From assembly GCF_000257905.1 (NCBI RefSeq), contig NZ_AJJL01000082.1, forward strand, positions 1 to 64,000: a stretch of DNA of 64,000 bases, given 5' to 3'. This DNA comes from Streptococcus mitis SK579 (GTDB lineage: Bacteria; Bacillota; Bacilli; Lactobacillales; Streptococcaceae). The position numbers were made by a program, and so were the translations under genes. Positions 1-9,862 of this stretch are shown here, piece by piece; within the stretch, counting starts at the first letter, position 1, and the number at the start of each line of letters is the position of its first letter. The notes beneath the pieces are model-generated. The model was not told the DNA's origin. It ran no database searches and saw only the letters and a list, made by a program, of their open reading frames with translations.

Positions 1-73
1 ATTGAGTCGTGCTTTTTTCGTTTTTAAAATAAGGTAATAGCTATTTCTTATATCAAAATATAGAAAACTGATA

Positions 74-103
74 TTGGTAAACCATAACTTAAGGTGCTAC
101 AAT
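74..103 (+). promoter_or_regulatory. Putative promoter of the sulfhydrylase gene
   Basis: TTGGTA at 74-79 and TACAAT at 98-103 are separated by 18 nt and lie just ahead of the first gene. The T-rich stretch at 11-27 probably ends the transcript of a gene outside the window. No operator was recognised. Confidence 0.5.
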
Positions 104-134
104 ATCCTTAATCAAACTATTTGGAGGTCGTTTT

Positions 135-1415
135 ATGACTCGTGATTTTAAATTTGAAACTTTGCAACTACATGCTGGTCAAGTTGTGGATCCAGCTACC
201 AAATCTCGGGCAGTGCCGATTTATCAGACAACATCCTTTGTTTTTGATGATACGCAAGAAGGTGCAGATCTCTTTGCCTTGAGAAAACCAGGGAATATCT
301 ATACCCGTATTACCAATCCTACAACAGCGGCCTTTGAAGAACGAATTGCAGCACTTGAAGGTGGTGTAGGAGCTCTTGCAACAGCATCAGGTATGGCAGC
401 AGTGACTTATACGATTTTGGCACTTGCCCATGCTGGTGACCATGTTGTAGCAGCATCAACTATTTACGGTGGAACCTTCAATCTCTTGAAAGAAACCCTT
501 TCTCGTTATGGTATTACAACAACCTTTGTTGATGTGGATAATTTGGAGGAAGTAGAAGCAGCTATCAATGACAATACCAAGCTTGTCTTGATTGAAACCT
601 TGGGTAACCCCTTGATTAACATTCCAGACCTGGAGAAACTGGCTGAGATTGCTCATAAGCATCAGATTCCACTCGTTTCTGACAATACCTTTGCTACACC
701 TTATTTGATTAATGTTTTTTCTCACGGTGTAGATATTGCCATTCACTCTGCGACTAAGTTTATCGGTGGGCATGGTACAACTATTGGTGGAGTGATTGTC
801 GACAGCGGTCGTTTTGACTGGGCAGCTTCAGGGAAATTTCCTCAATTTGTTGAGGAAGACCCAAGTTATCATAACTTGAGCTATACTCGTGATGTGGGTG
901 CAGCAGCTTTTATTATCGCTGTCCGTGTTCAATTGCTCCGTGATACAGGGGCGGCCTTGTCGCCATTTAATGCCTTTCTCTTGCTACAAGGACTTGAAAC
1001 CCTTTCTCTTCGTGTAGAACGTCATGTGCAAAATGCAGAGAAAATTGTTGATTTCCTTGTCAACCATCCTAAGGTAGAAAAAGTCAACTATCCAAAACTT
1101 GCAGATAGTCCTTACCATGCCTTGGCTGAGAAATATTTACCAAAAGGTGTGGGTTCCATCTTTACCTTCCATGTCAAAGGTGGGGAGGCAGAAGCTCGCA
1201 AGGTAATTGATCATTTAGAAATCTTTTCTGACCTTGCAAACGTAGCAGATGCTAAATCGCTTGTTGTTCATCCAGCTACAACCACTCACGGTCAATTGTC
1301 AGAAAAAGACCTAGAATCAGCAGGTGTTACACCTAACCAAATTCGTTTGTCAATCGGACTTGAAAATGTAGATGATTTGATCGAAGACTTGCGCTTGGCC
1401 TTGGAAAAAATTTAA
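135..1415 (+). CDS. O-acetylhomoserine sulfhydrylase family PLP enzyme
   Basis: The 426-residue product belongs to the Cys/Met-metabolism PLP enzyme family. Its length and opening (LHAGQ...ATKSRAVPIYQTTSF) fit O-acetylhomoserine sulfhydrylases, which make homocysteine from O-acetylhomoserine and sulfide in the cytoplasm, better than cystathionine lyases of about 380 residues. The PLP-binding lysine is in the SATKFIGGHG motif near residue 210, and YTRITNPTT near residue 57 is the usual phosphate-contact region. GGAGG lies 9 nt before the ATG. The gene is monocistronic, with a hairpin and T-run after the stop. The choice between a cysteine-synthase side activity and methionine synthesis cannot be made from sequence. 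Confidence 0.88.
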   Translation: MTRDFKFETLQLHAGQVVDPATKSRAVPIYQTTSFVFDDTQEGADLFALRKPGNIYTRITNPTTAAFEERIAALEGGVGALATASGMAAVTYTILALAHAGDHVVAASTIYGGTFNLLKETLSRYGITTTFVDVDNLEEVEAAINDNTKLVLIETLGNPLINIPDLEKLAEIAHKHQIPLVSDNTFATPYLINVFSHGVDIAIHSATKFIGGHGTTIGGVIVDSGRFDWAASGKFPQFVEEDPSYHNLSYTRDVGAAAFIIAVRVQLLRDTGAALSPFNAFLLLQGLETLSLRVERHVQNAEKIVDFLVNHPKVEKVNYPKLADSPYHALAEKYLPKGVGSIFTFHVKGGEAEARKVIDHLEIFSDLANVADAKSLVVHPATTTHGQLSEKDLESAGVTPNQIRLSIGLENVDDLIEDLRLALEKI

Positions 1416-1428
1416 AGAAAAAGAAGAT

Positions 1429-1458
1429 AAACAGTGGGTTTCGACTCGCTGTTTTTGA
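1429..1458 (+). terminator. Rho-independent terminator
   Basis: AAACAG at 1429-1434 pairs with CTGTTT at 1449-1454, followed by Ts. It separates the sulfhydrylase gene from the DUF2130 gene. Confidence 0.7.
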
Positions 1459-1472
1459 TTTTCCTTCAGGCA

Positions 1473-1481
1473 TGATATAAT
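1473..1481 (+). promoter_or_regulatory. Extended -10 promoter for the DUF2130 gene
   Basis: TGATATAAT gives an extended -10, with TATAAT at 1476-1481. A weak TTGATT lies upstream at only 15 nt spacing. The start codon is 30 nt further on. Confidence 0.55.
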
Positions 1482-1510
1482 GGTTAAAGAAGTCTAGAAA
1501 GAGGAAAGTT

Positions 1511-2785
1511 ATGAACGAAATCAAATGTCCCAACTGTGGGGAAGTCTTTACAGTAAATGAGAGTCAGTATGCTGAACTCTTGTCCCAAGTGAGAACGGCA
1601 GAGTTTGATAAGGAACTACACGATAGGATGAGGCAAGAACTGGCTTTGGTTGAGCAAAAGGCCATGAATGAGCAACAGACTAAACTTGCTCAAAAAGACC
1701 AAGAAATCGCACAACTGCAGAGTCAAATCCAAAATTTTGATACAGAAAAAGAATTGGCTAAGAAAGAAGTTGAACAAACAAGCCATGAGGCTTTATTGGC
1801 TAAGGACAAGGAAGTACAGGCCTTGGAAAACCAATTGGCGATCTTACGTTTGGAGCATGAAAATCAACTGCAAAAGACCCTTTCTGACCTAGAAAAAGAA
1901 CGGGATCAGGTCAAAAATCAGCTCCTATTGCAAGAAAAGGAAAATAAGTTGTCTTTGGCTTCTGTTAAGCAAAACTATGAGGCACAGCTTAAAGCAGCCA
2001 GTGAACAGGTCGAGTTCTATAAGAATTTCAAAGCACAACAATCCACAAAAGCTATAGGGGAAAGTCTGGAACAGTATGCAGAGAGTGAGTTTAACAAGGT
2101 CCGTAGTTTCGCCTTTCCAAATGCCTACTTTGAAAAGGACAACAAGGTCTCTGCGCGTGGGTCTAAGGGGGACTTTATCTTCCGTGAATGTGATGAAAAT
2201 GGAGTAGAGATTATCTCCATTATGTTTGAAATGAAAAACGAAGCGGACGGAACAGAGAAGAAGCACAAGAATGCGGATTTTTACAAGGAATTAGACAAGG
2301 ACCGTCGTGAAAAAAATTGCGAATATGCTGTTTTGGTGACCATGCTAGAGTCAGATAACGACTACTTCAACACGGGTATCGTGGATGTCAGTCATGAATA
2401 TGAAAAGATGTATGTGGTTCGTCCTCAATTCTTTATCCAGTTGATTGGGCTCTTACGAAATGCGGCGCTTAATTCCCTAAAATACAAGCAGGAGTTAGCC
2501 TTGGTTCGCGAGCAAAATATCGACATTACGCATTTTGAGGAAGACTTGGATGCCTTTAAACAGGCCTTTGCTAAGAACTATAATTCAGCTTCGACCAACT
2601 TTGGCAAAGCTATTGATGAAATCGACAAGGCCATCAAACGCATGGAAGAGGTTAAAAAGTTCTTAACAACATCTGAAAACCAACTCCGTCTAGCTAACAA
2701 CAAGTTGGAAGATGTTTCAGTTAAAAAATTGACCCGAAAAAATCCAACCATGAAAGCGAAGTTTGAAGCGTTGAAGGGGGAGTGA
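1511..2785 (+). CDS. DUF2130 coiled-coil protein
   Basis: The 424-residue product begins with a CPNC half zinc ribbon (residues 6-9). A long charged coiled coil follows (about 40-190), then a globular DUF2130 region (about 195-400) with conserved motifs such as SKGDFIF and IMFEMKNE. That acidic and basic pattern recalls restriction-like nuclease folds, but no function is established here. AGAGGAAAG precedes the ATG. The truB start lies 10 nt after the stop, so the two are probably cotranscribed. Membership is called from the overall pattern (short Cys motif, coiled coil, conserved C-terminus); the role is unknown. Confidence 0.75.
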   Translation: MNEIKCPNCGEVFTVNESQYAELLSQVRTAEFDKELHDRMRQELALVEQKAMNEQQTKLAQKDQEIAQLQSQIQNFDTEKELAKKEVEQTSHEALLAKDKEVQALENQLAILRLEHENQLQKTLSDLEKERDQVKNQLLLQEKENKLSLASVKQNYEAQLKAASEQVEFYKNFKAQQSTKAIGESLEQYAESEFNKVRSFAFPNAYFEKDNKVSARGSKGDFIFRECDENGVEIISIMFEMKNEADGTEKKHKNADFYKELDKDRREKNCEYAVLVTMLESDNDYFNTGIVDVSHEYEKMYVVRPQFFIQLIGLLRNAALNSLKYKQELALVREQNIDITHFEEDLDAFKQAFAKNYNSASTNFGKAIDEIDKAIKRMEEVKKFLTTSENQLRLANNKLEDVSVKKLTRKNPTMKAKFEALKGE

Positions 2786-2795
2786 GAAAGCAAAT

Positions 2796-3674
2796 ATGAA
2801 CGGTATTATCAACTTAAAAAAAGAAGCGGGGATGACCTCGCATGATGCGGTTTTTAAACTGCGTAAGATTTTGGGAACCAAGAAAATTGGTCATGGTGGA
2901 ACCTTGGATCCAGATGTAGTGGGAGTTTTGCCGATTGCGGTTGGCAAGGCGACACGCATGGTCGAGTTTATGCAGGACGAGGGCAAGGTCTATGAAGGGG
3001 AAATCACTTTAGGCTATTCCACGACGACTGAGGATGCCAGTGGGGAAGTGGTCGCAGAGACGCCTGTTTTGTCGCCCTTGGATGAAAAACTTATTGATGA
3101 AGTGATAGCCAGTCTGACTGGGCCTATTACCCAGATTCCGCCTATGTATTCGGCTGTCAAGGTCAATGGTCGTAAGCTCTATGAGTATGCACGTGCAGGT
3201 CAGGAAGTAGAGCGACCAGAACGTCAGGTAACCATTTACCAATTTGATCGGACAAGTCCGATTTCTTATGAGGGGAATCTAGCACGTTTTACTTTCCGTG
3301 TGAAATGCAGTAAAGGGACCTACATCCGTACCTTATCGGTTGACTTGGGAGAGAAGCTGGGTTATGCGGCTCATATGTCTCAGTTGACACGGACTAGTGC
3401 TGCAGGGTTACAGTTAGATGCTGCTTTGACCTTGGAAGAAATTGCTGAAAAAGTAGAGGCTGGTCAACTGGACTTTCTCCATCCTTTAGAGATTGGGACA
3501 GGGGACCTTGTCAAAGTTTTCCTAACTCCAGAAGAGGCTACAGAAGTGCGCTTTGGTCGTTTTATCGAGCTAGAACAGTCGGATAAGGAATTGGCTGCCT
3601 TTGAAGATGACAAATTACTAGCCATTCTTGAAAAACGGGGGGATCTTTACAAGCCAAGGAAGGTTTTTAGCTAG
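2796..3674 (+). CDS. truB: tRNA pseudouridine(55) synthase TruB
   Basis: TruB converts U55 of the tRNA T-loop to pseudouridine. The 292-residue product has the usual bacterial length. The catalytic aspartate is in [15 protein letters not shown] (Asp38). The opening [17 protein letters not shown] is typical, and [12 protein letters not shown] near residue 170 is the conserved substrate-binding segment. It starts 10 nt after the DUF2130 stop and is likely translated from the same message. No unusual residues were seen. Confidence 0.96.
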   Translation: MNGIINLKKEAGMTSHDAVFKLRKILGTKKIGHGGTLDPDVVGVLPIAVGKATRMVEFMQDEGKVYEGEITLGYSTTTEDASGEVVAETPVLSPLDEKLIDEVIASLTGPITQIPPMYSAVKVNGRKLYEYARAGQEVERPERQVTIYQFDRTSPISYEGNLARFTFRVKCSKGTYIRTLSVDLGEKLGYAAHMSQLTRTSAAGLQLDAALTLEEIAEKVEAGQLDFLHPLEIGTGDLVKVFLTPEEATEVRFGRFIELEQSDKELAAFEDDKLLAILEKRGDLYKPRKVFS

Positions 3675-3748
3675 TATAATTGAAGTGTAGAAATTGGAAT
3701 TGTTTCTCCTAAACTATCCAAACCAGACTATAAATTTTGTAAAAAATG

Positions 3749-3757
3749 TGATAGAAT
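3749..3757 (+). promoter_or_regulatory. Extended -10 promoter for udk
   Basis: TG at 3749-3750 plus TAGAAT at 3752-3757 make an extended -10 in the 112-nt gap between truB and udk. No good -35 is seen. Confidence 0.5.
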
Positions 3758-3786
3758 AGACGACGGATAAAAAAACGGAGGATAGC

Positions 3787-4425
3787 ATGCAAAATAGACC
3801 AATCATTATCGGAGTGACAGGTGGTTCTGGTGGAGGTAAGACCAGTGTTTCAAGAGCCATTTTATCGCATTTCCCTGATGAAAAGATTTCCATGATTGAG
3901 CATGATTCATATTACAAGGATCAGTCTCACTTGACCTTTGAAGAGCGTGTCAAAACCAACTATGACCATCCTTTTGCCTTTGATACAGACTTGATGATCG
4001 AACAGATTAAGGAGTTGTTGGCGGGTCGTCCAGTGGATATTCCGACCTATGACTATACAGAGCATACACGGAGTAGCAAGACTTATCGTCAGGAGCCTCA
4101 AGATGTCTTTATCGTTGAGGGGATTTTGGTCTTGGAGGACAAGCGTCTGCGTGATTTGATGGATATCAAAATTTTTGTGGATACAGACGATGATGTGCGC
4201 ATTATTCGTCGTATCAAGCGCGATATGGAAGAACGTGGCCGTAGCCTTGATAGCGTCATTGACCAGTACTTAGGTGTAGTTAAACCTATGTATCATCAGT
4301 TTATCGAGCCAACCAAGCGTTATGCTGATATCGTCATTCCTGAAGGGGTCAGCAATACAGTTGCTATTGACCTGTTGACGACCAAGATTGCAAAGATTTT
4401 GGAAGAAGCTCGAAACAGCAAATAA
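3787..4425 (+). CDS. udk: Uridine kinase
   Basis: Uridine/cytidine kinase phosphorylates uridine and cytidine to UMP and CMP in pyrimidine salvage. The 212-residue product has a Walker A loop, GGSGGGKTS (residues 12-20). The nucleoside-site segment EHDSYYKDQ follows, then the lid-region arginines in [15 protein letters not shown]. Length and motifs are standard. CGGAGG lies about 6 nt before the ATG. The gene has its own promoter and a terminator, so it is probably monocistronic. Confidence 0.96.
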   Translation: MQNRPIIIGVTGGSGGGKTSVSRAILSHFPDEKISMIEHDSYYKDQSHLTFEERVKTNYDHPFAFDTDLMIEQIKELLAGRPVDIPTYDYTEHTRSSKTYRQEPQDVFIVEGILVLEDKRLRDLMDIKIFVDTDDDVRIIRRIKRDMEERGRSLDSVIDQYLGVVKPMYHQFIEPTKRYADIVIPEGVSNTVAIDLLTTKIAKILEEARNSK

Positions 4426-4433
4426 TCAGATGT

Positions 4434-4454
4434 GGAGGCCTTGCCTCCTTTTTC
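4434..4454 (+). terminator. Terminator after udk
   Basis: GGAGGC at 4434-4439 pairs with GCCTCC at 4443-4448, followed by five Ts. Confidence 0.8.
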
Positions 4455-4503
4455 TATTTTTCTCTTATAATGGTACATAAATGGAGATTTTTAGGCATAT
4501 TTT

Positions 4504-4512
4504 TGGTATAAT
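4504..4512 (+). promoter_or_regulatory. Extended -10 promoter for the xseA block
   Basis: TG at 4504-4505 and TATAAT at 4507-4512 form an extended -10. The expected transcription start is near 4519-4520, which coincides with the ATG of a seven-codon ORF. Confidence 0.6.
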
Positions 4513-4519
4513 AATACCT

Positions 4520-4543
4520 ATGAAAGAGCAAGAAAATGAATAG
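4520..4543 (+). other. Possible leaderless 7-codon upstream ORF (MKEQENE)
   Basis: ATG at 4520 opens seven codons ending in TAG at 4541-4543, ten nucleotides before the xseA ATG. It has no Shine-Dalgarno, but the ATG sits at the expected transcript 5' end, so leaderless translation is conceivable. It may equally be chance. Confidence 0.25.
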
Positions 4544-4552
4544 TAGGTGGAG

Positions 4553-5893
4553 ATGGAAAAGTATTTATCGGTAACAACTTTGACCAAGTATCTGAAAATG
4601 AAATTCGATAAAGACCCTTACTTGGAACGGGTCTATTTAACTGGTCAAGTTTCCAATTTTCGTAAACGACCTACTCACCAATATTTCTCCCTAAAAGATG
4701 ATCATGCAGTCATTCAAGCGACTATCTGGTCTGGGATTTATCAGAAATTAGGATTCGACCTGGAAGAAGGAATGAAAATCAATGTGATTGGGCGTGTACA
4801 GGTCTATGAACCAAGTGGTAGCTACTCCATCATCATTGAAAAGGCTGATCCTGATGGGGTTGGTGCGCTCGCGATTCAGTTTGAACAACTCAAGAAAAAA
4901 TTGACGGAAGAAGGCCTGTTCCAAGAACGCTTCAAGCAACCTCTTCCCCAATTTTCTAAGAGAATTGGTGTGGTAACCAGTCGTAGTGGAGCTGTTATTC
5001 GAGATATTATCACGACCGTCAGCAGACGCTTTCCAGGTGTCGACATTCTCCTATATCCGACCAAGGTTCAAGGTGAAGGTGCTGCGGAGGAAATTGCTCG
5101 AAATATTGCGCGTGCTAATCAACGAGACGATTTGGATTTGTTGCTTATTGGTCGTGGAGGTGGTTCCATAGAAGATCTCTGGGCTTTTAACGAAGAAATT
5201 GTGGTACGAGCTATTTTTGAATCTCGTTTGCCAGTTATCTCTAGTGTGGGGCATGAGACGGATGTGACCTTGGCAGATTTTGTAGCAGATCGTCGCGCTG
5301 CGACACCAACGGCTGCTGCTGAACTGGCAACACCTGTGACCAAGTTGGATGTATTAGCTCATTTACAAAATCAGGAAAAACGGATGGCAACAGCAGTCCG
5401 AAATGTCCTATCGAAGAAACAAGAAGCTTTGAAAAAATGCAGTCAGTCTGTTATCTTTAGACAGCCAGAGCGTTTGTATGATGGCTATTTGCAACGTTTG
5501 GATCAACTGCAACTGCGCTTAAAACAAAGTTTACGTACACGGATTTCTGATAACAAACAAGTCGTCCAAGCAAGGACACATCGACTAGTTCAATTATCAC
5601 CCGTTACCAAAATCCAACGCTATCAAGATCGTCTTGCTCAGTTGGATAAGCTATTAGGTAGCCAAATGGCGCTGGTTTATGATGCCAAAGTTGCTGAGGT
5701 CAAGAGATTATCAGAAGCCTTGCTCATGTTGGATACCAGTCGAATCGTGGCGCGTGGTTATGCTATTGTCAAAAAAGAAGATTCCGTAGTCGATTCGGTT
5801 GAGAGTTTGAAGAAAAAAGACCAAGTGATGCTTTTGATGCGAGATGGTCAAGTAGAATTAGAGGTTAAAGATGTCAAAACAAAAGAAATTTGA
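4553..5893 (+). CDS. xseA: Exodeoxyribonuclease VII large subunit
   Basis: Large subunit of ExoVII, which with several XseB subunits degrades single-stranded DNA in both directions. The 446-residue product has an N-terminal OB-fold (about 1-100), then the catalytic core with [14 protein letters not shown] near 140 and [16 protein letters not shown] near 200. A long coiled region (about 270-400) follows, where XseB binds. The ATG at 4553 is preferred over an in-frame GTG at 4547 because it matches the family start [10 protein letters not shown]. The Shine-Dalgarno-like AGGTGGAG abuts this ATG, which is unusually close. The 3' end overlaps xseB by 23 nt, which implies translational coupling. 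Confidence 0.96.
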   Translation: MEKYLSVTTLTKYLKMKFDKDPYLERVYLTGQVSNFRKRPTHQYFSLKDDHAVIQATIWSGIYQKLGFDLEEGMKINVIGRVQVYEPSGSYSIIIEKADPDGVGALAIQFEQLKKKLTEEGLFQERFKQPLPQFSKRIGVVTSRSGAVIRDIITTVSRRFPGVDILLYPTKVQGEGAAEEIARNIARANQRDDLDLLLIGRGGGSIEDLWAFNEEIVVRAIFESRLPVISSVGHETDVTLADFVADRRAATPTAAAELATPVTKLDVLAHLQNQEKRMATAVRNVLSKKQEALKKCSQSVIFRQPERLYDGYLQRLDQLQLRLKQSLRTRISDNKQVVQARTHRLVQLSPVTKIQRYQDRLAQLDKLLGSQMALVYDAKVAEVKRLSEALLMLDTSRIVARGYAIVKKEDSVVDSVESLKKKDQVMLLMRDGQVELEVKDVKTKEI

Positions 5894-6083
5894 GGAAAAT
5901 CTAGCAGAACTGGAAACCATTGTCCAAAGTTTGGAAAATGGTGAGATTGCTTTGGAAGATGCGATTGCTGCCTTTCAAAAGGGCATGGTCTTATCAAAAG
6001 AACTCCAAGCAACGCTGGACAAGGCTGAAAAAACCTTGGTTAAGGTCATGCAAGAAGACGGAACAGAAAGTGATTTTGAATGA
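5871..6083 (+). CDS. xseB: Exodeoxyribonuclease VII small subunit
   Basis: The 70-residue small subunit of ExoVII binds the coiled region of XseA. The family pattern is complete: [29 protein letters not shown] is the helical hairpin, with a short acidic tail. It begins inside the end of xseA and its stop overlaps the ispA ATG (ATGA at 6080-6083). The three genes therefore appear coupled in translation. Confidence 0.95.
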   Translation: MSKQKKFEENLAELETIVQSLENGEIALEDAIAAFQKGMVLSKELQATLDKAEKTLVKVMQEDGTESDFE

Positions 6084-6955
6084 AAAAGCAAGAAAAATTA
6101 GCTCTTGTCGAGTCGGCTTTGGAAGCCTTTTATGGAGACCAGCAGTTTGCCTCTAGTTTGCGGGAGTCTGTTCTCTATTCCATTCATGCTGGTGGCAAGC
6201 GTATTCGACCTTTTCTTCTGCTAGAAGTTCTGGAAGCCTTGCAGGTCGCTATTAAACCGGCTCACGCGCAGGTAGCTGCGGCCTTGGAAATGATCCATAC
6301 AGGGAGCTTGATTCATGATGATCTTCCAGCTATGGATGATGACGATTACCGTCGGGGACGCTTGACCAACCACAAGAAATTTGGAGAAGCAATGGCAATT
6401 TTGGCAGGAGATGCCTTGTTCCTAGATCCTTACGCCTTGATTGCGCAGGCAGATTTGCCAAGTCAGATCAAGGTGGACTTGATTGCTAACTTATCCCTAG
6501 CTTCAGGAAGTCTGGGTATGGTGGCAGGGCAGGTTTTGGATATGGAGGGTGAACACCAGCATTTGTCTTTGAAAGAACTCCAGACTATTCATGCCAATAA
6601 GACTGGAAAACTACTAGCTTATCCCTTCCAAGCAGCTGCTATTATAGCCGAATTGCCACCTGAGATGCAGGCAAAACTTAAAACTGTAGGTGAATTGATT
6701 GGGCTTGCTTTTCAAGTTCGAGATGATGTACTGGATGTGACAGCTAGTTTTGAAGAAATCGGTAAGACACCACAAAAGGATCTACAGGCAGAAAAATCAA
6801 CCTATCCTGCCTTGTTGGGATTGGAAGAGGCTATTGACTTTTGTAACCAGACTTTGGATCAAGCTAATGCAAAATTAGAAGAAATTGCCCAGCAGATTCC
6901 CTTTGAAATAGAATCGATTGTAAGAGTAGTAGAAAGTTTGAGAATCAATGGCTAA
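6080..6955 (+). CDS. ispA: Farnesyl/geranyl diphosphate synthase (trans-polyprenyl synthase)
   Basis: Condenses isopentenyl diphosphate with allylic diphosphates to give short isoprenoids, precursors of undecaprenyl phosphate. The 291-residue product has the first aspartate-rich motif [10 protein letters not shown] (residues 80-89). The second is DDVLD in [19 protein letters not shown] near 215, and GGKRIRP (38-44) binds IPP. Small residues before the first Asp-rich motif suggest a C15-type product; this is inference. The gene overlaps xseB by 4 nt and tlyA by 8 nt. Confidence 0.92.
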   Translation: MKKQEKLALVESALEAFYGDQQFASSLRESVLYSIHAGGKRIRPFLLLEVLEALQVAIKPAHAQVAAALEMIHTGSLIHDDLPAMDDDDYRRGRLTNHKKFGEAMAILAGDALFLDPYALIAQADLPSQIKVDLIANLSLASGSLGMVAGQVLDMEGEHQHLSLKELQTIHANKTGKLLAYPFQAAAIIAELPPEMQAKLKTVGELIGLAFQVRDDVLDVTASFEEIGKTPQKDLQAEKSTYPALLGLEEAIDFCNQTLDQANAKLEEIAQQIPFEIESIVRVVESLRING

Positions 6956-7763
6956 GGAAAGAGTGGATGTACTAGCTTATAAACAGGGCTTGTTTGAAAC
7001 GCGAGAACAGGCCAAGCGCGGTGTGATGGCTGGCCTAGTCGTAGCAGTCCTTAATGGAGAACGGTTTGACAAACCAGGAGAAAAAATCCTAGATGACACC
7101 GAGCTAAAACTCAAGGGTGAAAAACTCAAGTATGTTAGTCGTGGTGGCTTGAAACTGGAAAAGGCCTTGCAGATCTTTGAATTGTCAGTGGAAGGGGCAA
7201 CAACGATTGATATCGGTGCTTCTACTGGAGGTTTTACCGATGTCATGTTGCAAAATGGTGCCGAGTTGGTCTTTGCAGTCGATGTTGGTACCAATCAGTT
7301 GGCTTGGAAATTACGCCAAGACCCACGGGTTGTCAGCATGGAGCAGTTCAATTTCCGCTATGCTGAAAAGACTGATTTCGAGCAGGAACCGATCTTTGCC
7401 AGTATTGATGTGAGTTTCATTTCCCTAAGTCTGATTCTTCCGGCCTTGCACCGTGTCTTGGCAGATCAAGGTCAGGTTGTGGCTTTGGTTAAGCCCCAGT
7501 TTGAAGCAGGACGTGAGCAGATTGGGAAAAATGGAATTATTCGCGATGCCAAGGTTCATCAGAATGTCCTTGAATCTGTCACAACAATGGCAGTAGAGGA
7601 AGGCTTTTCAGTTCTTGGATTGGACTTTTCTCCCATCCAAGGTGGGCATGGAAATATTGAGTTTTTAGCGTATTTGAAAAAAGAAGAGTCAGCAAGTAAT
7701 CGTGTTATTGCTGAAATTGAGGAAGTAGTAGAGAGGGCGCATAGTCAATTTAAAAATGAATAA
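6948..7763 (+). CDS. tlyA: TlyA family rRNA 2'-O-methyltransferase
   Basis: The 271-residue product combines an N-terminal S4 RNA-binding domain (about 4-65) with an FtsJ-like methyltransferase domain. The SAM-binding motif is DIGASTGGF (88-96), and lysine and acidic residues in YVSRGGLKLEKAL and VALVKPQFEAGRE fit the 2'-O-methyltransferase tetrad. TlyA homologues are often called hemolysin A; ribosomal RNA methylation is the better supported role. It overlaps ispA by 8 nt and argR by 8 nt. The rRNA target site cannot be read from sequence. Confidence 0.9.
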   Translation: MAKERVDVLAYKQGLFETREQAKRGVMAGLVVAVLNGERFDKPGEKILDDTELKLKGEKLKYVSRGGLKLEKALQIFELSVEGATTIDIGASTGGFTDVMLQNGAELVFAVDVGTNQLAWKLRQDPRVVSMEQFNFRYAEKTDFEQEPIFASIDVSFISLSLILPALHRVLADQGQVVALVKPQFEAGREQIGKNGIIRDAKVHQNVLESVTTMAVEEGFSVLGLDFSPIQGGHGNIEFLAYLKKEESASNRVIAEIEEVVERAHSQFKNE

Positions 7764-8187
7764 AAAAGAGAGACTTGAAAAAATTAGACGATTTGTGACA
7801 GATTATCAAATCGGTACGCAAGAAGAAATTGTAGAACACTTGAAAGAAGCAGGAATCACTGCCACTCAGGCAACGGTATCCCGAGATATCAAAGAACTGG
7901 GTATTGTCAAAATTCCTTTGAGAGACAATACCTATGTCTACGAATTGCCAAAATCAATCGTAAAAAGTTTGCAGCTGGCTGAAGACAATATCGAATCGGC
8001 TGAATTGATGGATAAGATGATCAATCTTCAAGTCATCCCAGGGAATACGGCTTTTGTAAAAGCTCAGTTAATTGAGACTTTTGCGGACAAGATTTTTAGC
8101 TGTTTAGCTGATGATAGCTCGATTTTAGTCATTGCAAGAAGTAAAAGTCTAGCTGAGGAAATCTTTGAACAAGTAAAAAATTGGTAG
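7756..8187 (+). CDS. argR: ArgR/AhrC family arginine repressor
   Basis: The 143-residue product has an N-terminal winged helix (about 1-70, recognition region TATQATVSRDIKELGIVK). The C-terminal oligomerisation and arginine-binding domain (about 80-143) ends in the typical DDSSILVIARS segment. ArgR proteins sense L-arginine and repress biosynthesis or activate catabolism. Streptococci carry several paralogues. This copy sits in the recN block, away from any arginine gene, so its regulon cannot be inferred locally. It overlaps tlyA and is followed by recN after 6 nt. Confidence 0.92.
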   Translation: MNKKERLEKIRRFVTDYQIGTQEEIVEHLKEAGITATQATVSRDIKELGIVKIPLRDNTYVYELPKSIVKSLQLAEDNIESAELMDKMINLQVIPGNTAFVKAQLIETFADKIFSCLADDSSILVIARSKSLAEEIFEQVKNW

Positions 8188-8193
8188 GTCTAT

Positions 8194-9861
8194 ATGTTAC
8201 TTGAAATTTCGATAAAAAACTTTGCCATTATTGAGGCTATTTCCCTCAATTTTGAGAAAGGGATGACTGTCCTGACTGGTGAAACGGGTGCAGGGAAGTC
8301 GATTATCATTGATGCCATGAATATGATGTTGGGAGCTCGTGCGACGACAGATGTTATTCGTCATGGTGCGCTAAAGGCAGAGATTGAGGGGCTTTTCTCC
8401 GTTGAGAATAGTCGCCTTTTGCAGGAAATTTTTAATGAGCAAGGTTTGGAATTGGGGGATGAGATTATCATCCGTCGAGAAATCTTGCAAAATGGTCGGA
8501 GTATTAGTCGTGTCAATGGCCAGATGGTCAATCTGTCTGTTTTGCGTGCTATTGGGCAACATCTGGTGGACATTCATGGTCAGCATGACCAAGAAGAGTT
8601 AATGCGACCCCAACTTCATATTCAAATGTTGGATGAATTTGGCGATGTGGCTTTTTGGGACTTGAAAGAAACCTATCAAACGAGTTTTGATGCCTATCGA
8701 AAAATGCGTAAGCAGGTTCTGGAAGTCAAGAAAAACCAACAGGAACACAAGGCTCGTATCGAAATGTTGGAATTTCAAATGGCTGAGATTGAGGCAACAA
8801 ACTTGCAAGCCGGTGAAGACCTGGCTCTCAACCAAGAGCGAGATAAACTTCTCAACCATAAAAATATTGCGGATACCCTGACTAATGCCTACAGTATGTT
8901 GGACAATGAAGACTTTTCAAGTCTGGCCAATGTTCGTTCAGCCATGAATGATATGGAAAGTGTCGAAGAGTATGACCCTGAATACCGTGAAATTTCAAGC
9001 TCTTTGTCTGAGACCTACTATGTCTTAGAAGATATTAGTAAACGTTTGGAAGCAATCATTGAGGATCTTGATTTTGATGGTAATCGTCTCATGCAGGTCG
9101 AGAATCGTTTGGATCTCCTTCATACTATTACCCGTAAGTATGGTGGGACTGTAGACGATGTCTTGCTTTATTTTTCCAAGATTACGGAAGAATACAATCT
9201 CTTGACAGGCAATAACCTTTCGTCTGAGGATATGGAAGCTGAGCTCAAGAAATTGGAAGTTAATCTTGTCGACTTGGCAGGTCAGCTTGCATCTGCACGT
9301 CATGACTTGGCTCAGCAGCTAGAAGCAGAGATTAAACAAGAACTGCAGGATCTCTATATGGAAAAAGCCCAGTTTCAGGTTCGTTTTAGCAAGGGCAAAT
9401 TCAGTCGTGAGGGAAATGAAATGGTTGAATTTTACATTTCAACCAACCCTGGCGAAGATTTTAAACCTTTGGTCAAGGTTGCGTCTGGTGGGGAATTATC
9501 TCGCCTCATGCTAGCCATTAAGTCTGCCTTTTCACGTAAAGAAGGCAAGACCAGCATAGTCTTTGATGAGGTGGATACAGGAGTTTCAGGCCGTGTAGCT
9601 CAGGCTATTGCGCAGAAGATTCACAAGATTGGCCAGCATGGTCAGGTACTGGCTATTTCTCATTTGCCACAAGTGATTGCGATTGCAGATTATCAATTCT
9701 TTATTGAGAAGATTAGCAATGACCATTCAACAGTTTCGACTGTTCGTCTCTTGACGGTTGAAGAGCGAGTGGAAGAAGTTGCCAAGATGTTGGCAGGTGA
9801 TGATGTGACAGAAGCTGCCCTATCGCAAGCCAGAGAATTGTTGAGAAACAGGGAGAAGTAA
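8194..9861 (+). CDS. recN: DNA repair protein RecN
   Basis: SMC-like ATPase acting early in double-strand break repair. The 555-residue product has Walker A GETGAGKS (29-36) in the N-terminal half. A long coiled coil occupies about 160-380. The C-terminal half carries the ABC signature SGGELSRLMLA near 427 and Walker B VFDEVDTG near 457. Linkage with argR upstream is common in Firmicutes. The phosphatase gene starts 2 nt after the stop. Confidence 0.96.
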   Translation: MLLEISIKNFAIIEAISLNFEKGMTVLTGETGAGKSIIIDAMNMMLGARATTDVIRHGALKAEIEGLFSVENSRLLQEIFNEQGLELGDEIIIRREILQNGRSISRVNGQMVNLSVLRAIGQHLVDIHGQHDQEELMRPQLHIQMLDEFGDVAFWDLKETYQTSFDAYRKMRKQVLEVKKNQQEHKARIEMLEFQMAEIEATNLQAGEDLALNQERDKLLNHKNIADTLTNAYSMLDNEDFSSLANVRSAMNDMESVEEYDPEYREISSSLSETYYVLEDISKRLEAIIEDLDFDGNRLMQVENRLDLLHTITRKYGGTVDDVLLYFSKITEEYNLLTGNNLSSEDMEAELKKLEVNLVDLAGQLASARHDLAQQLEAEIKQELQDLYMEKAQFQVRFSKGKFSREGNEMVEFYISTNPGEDFKPLVKVASGGELSRLMLAIKSAFSRKEGKTSIVFDEVDTGVSGRVAQAIAQKIHKIGQHGQVLAISHLPQVIAIADYQFFIEKISNDHSTVSTVRLLTVEERVEEVAKMLAGDDVTEAALSQARELLRNREK

Positions 9862-9862
9862 G

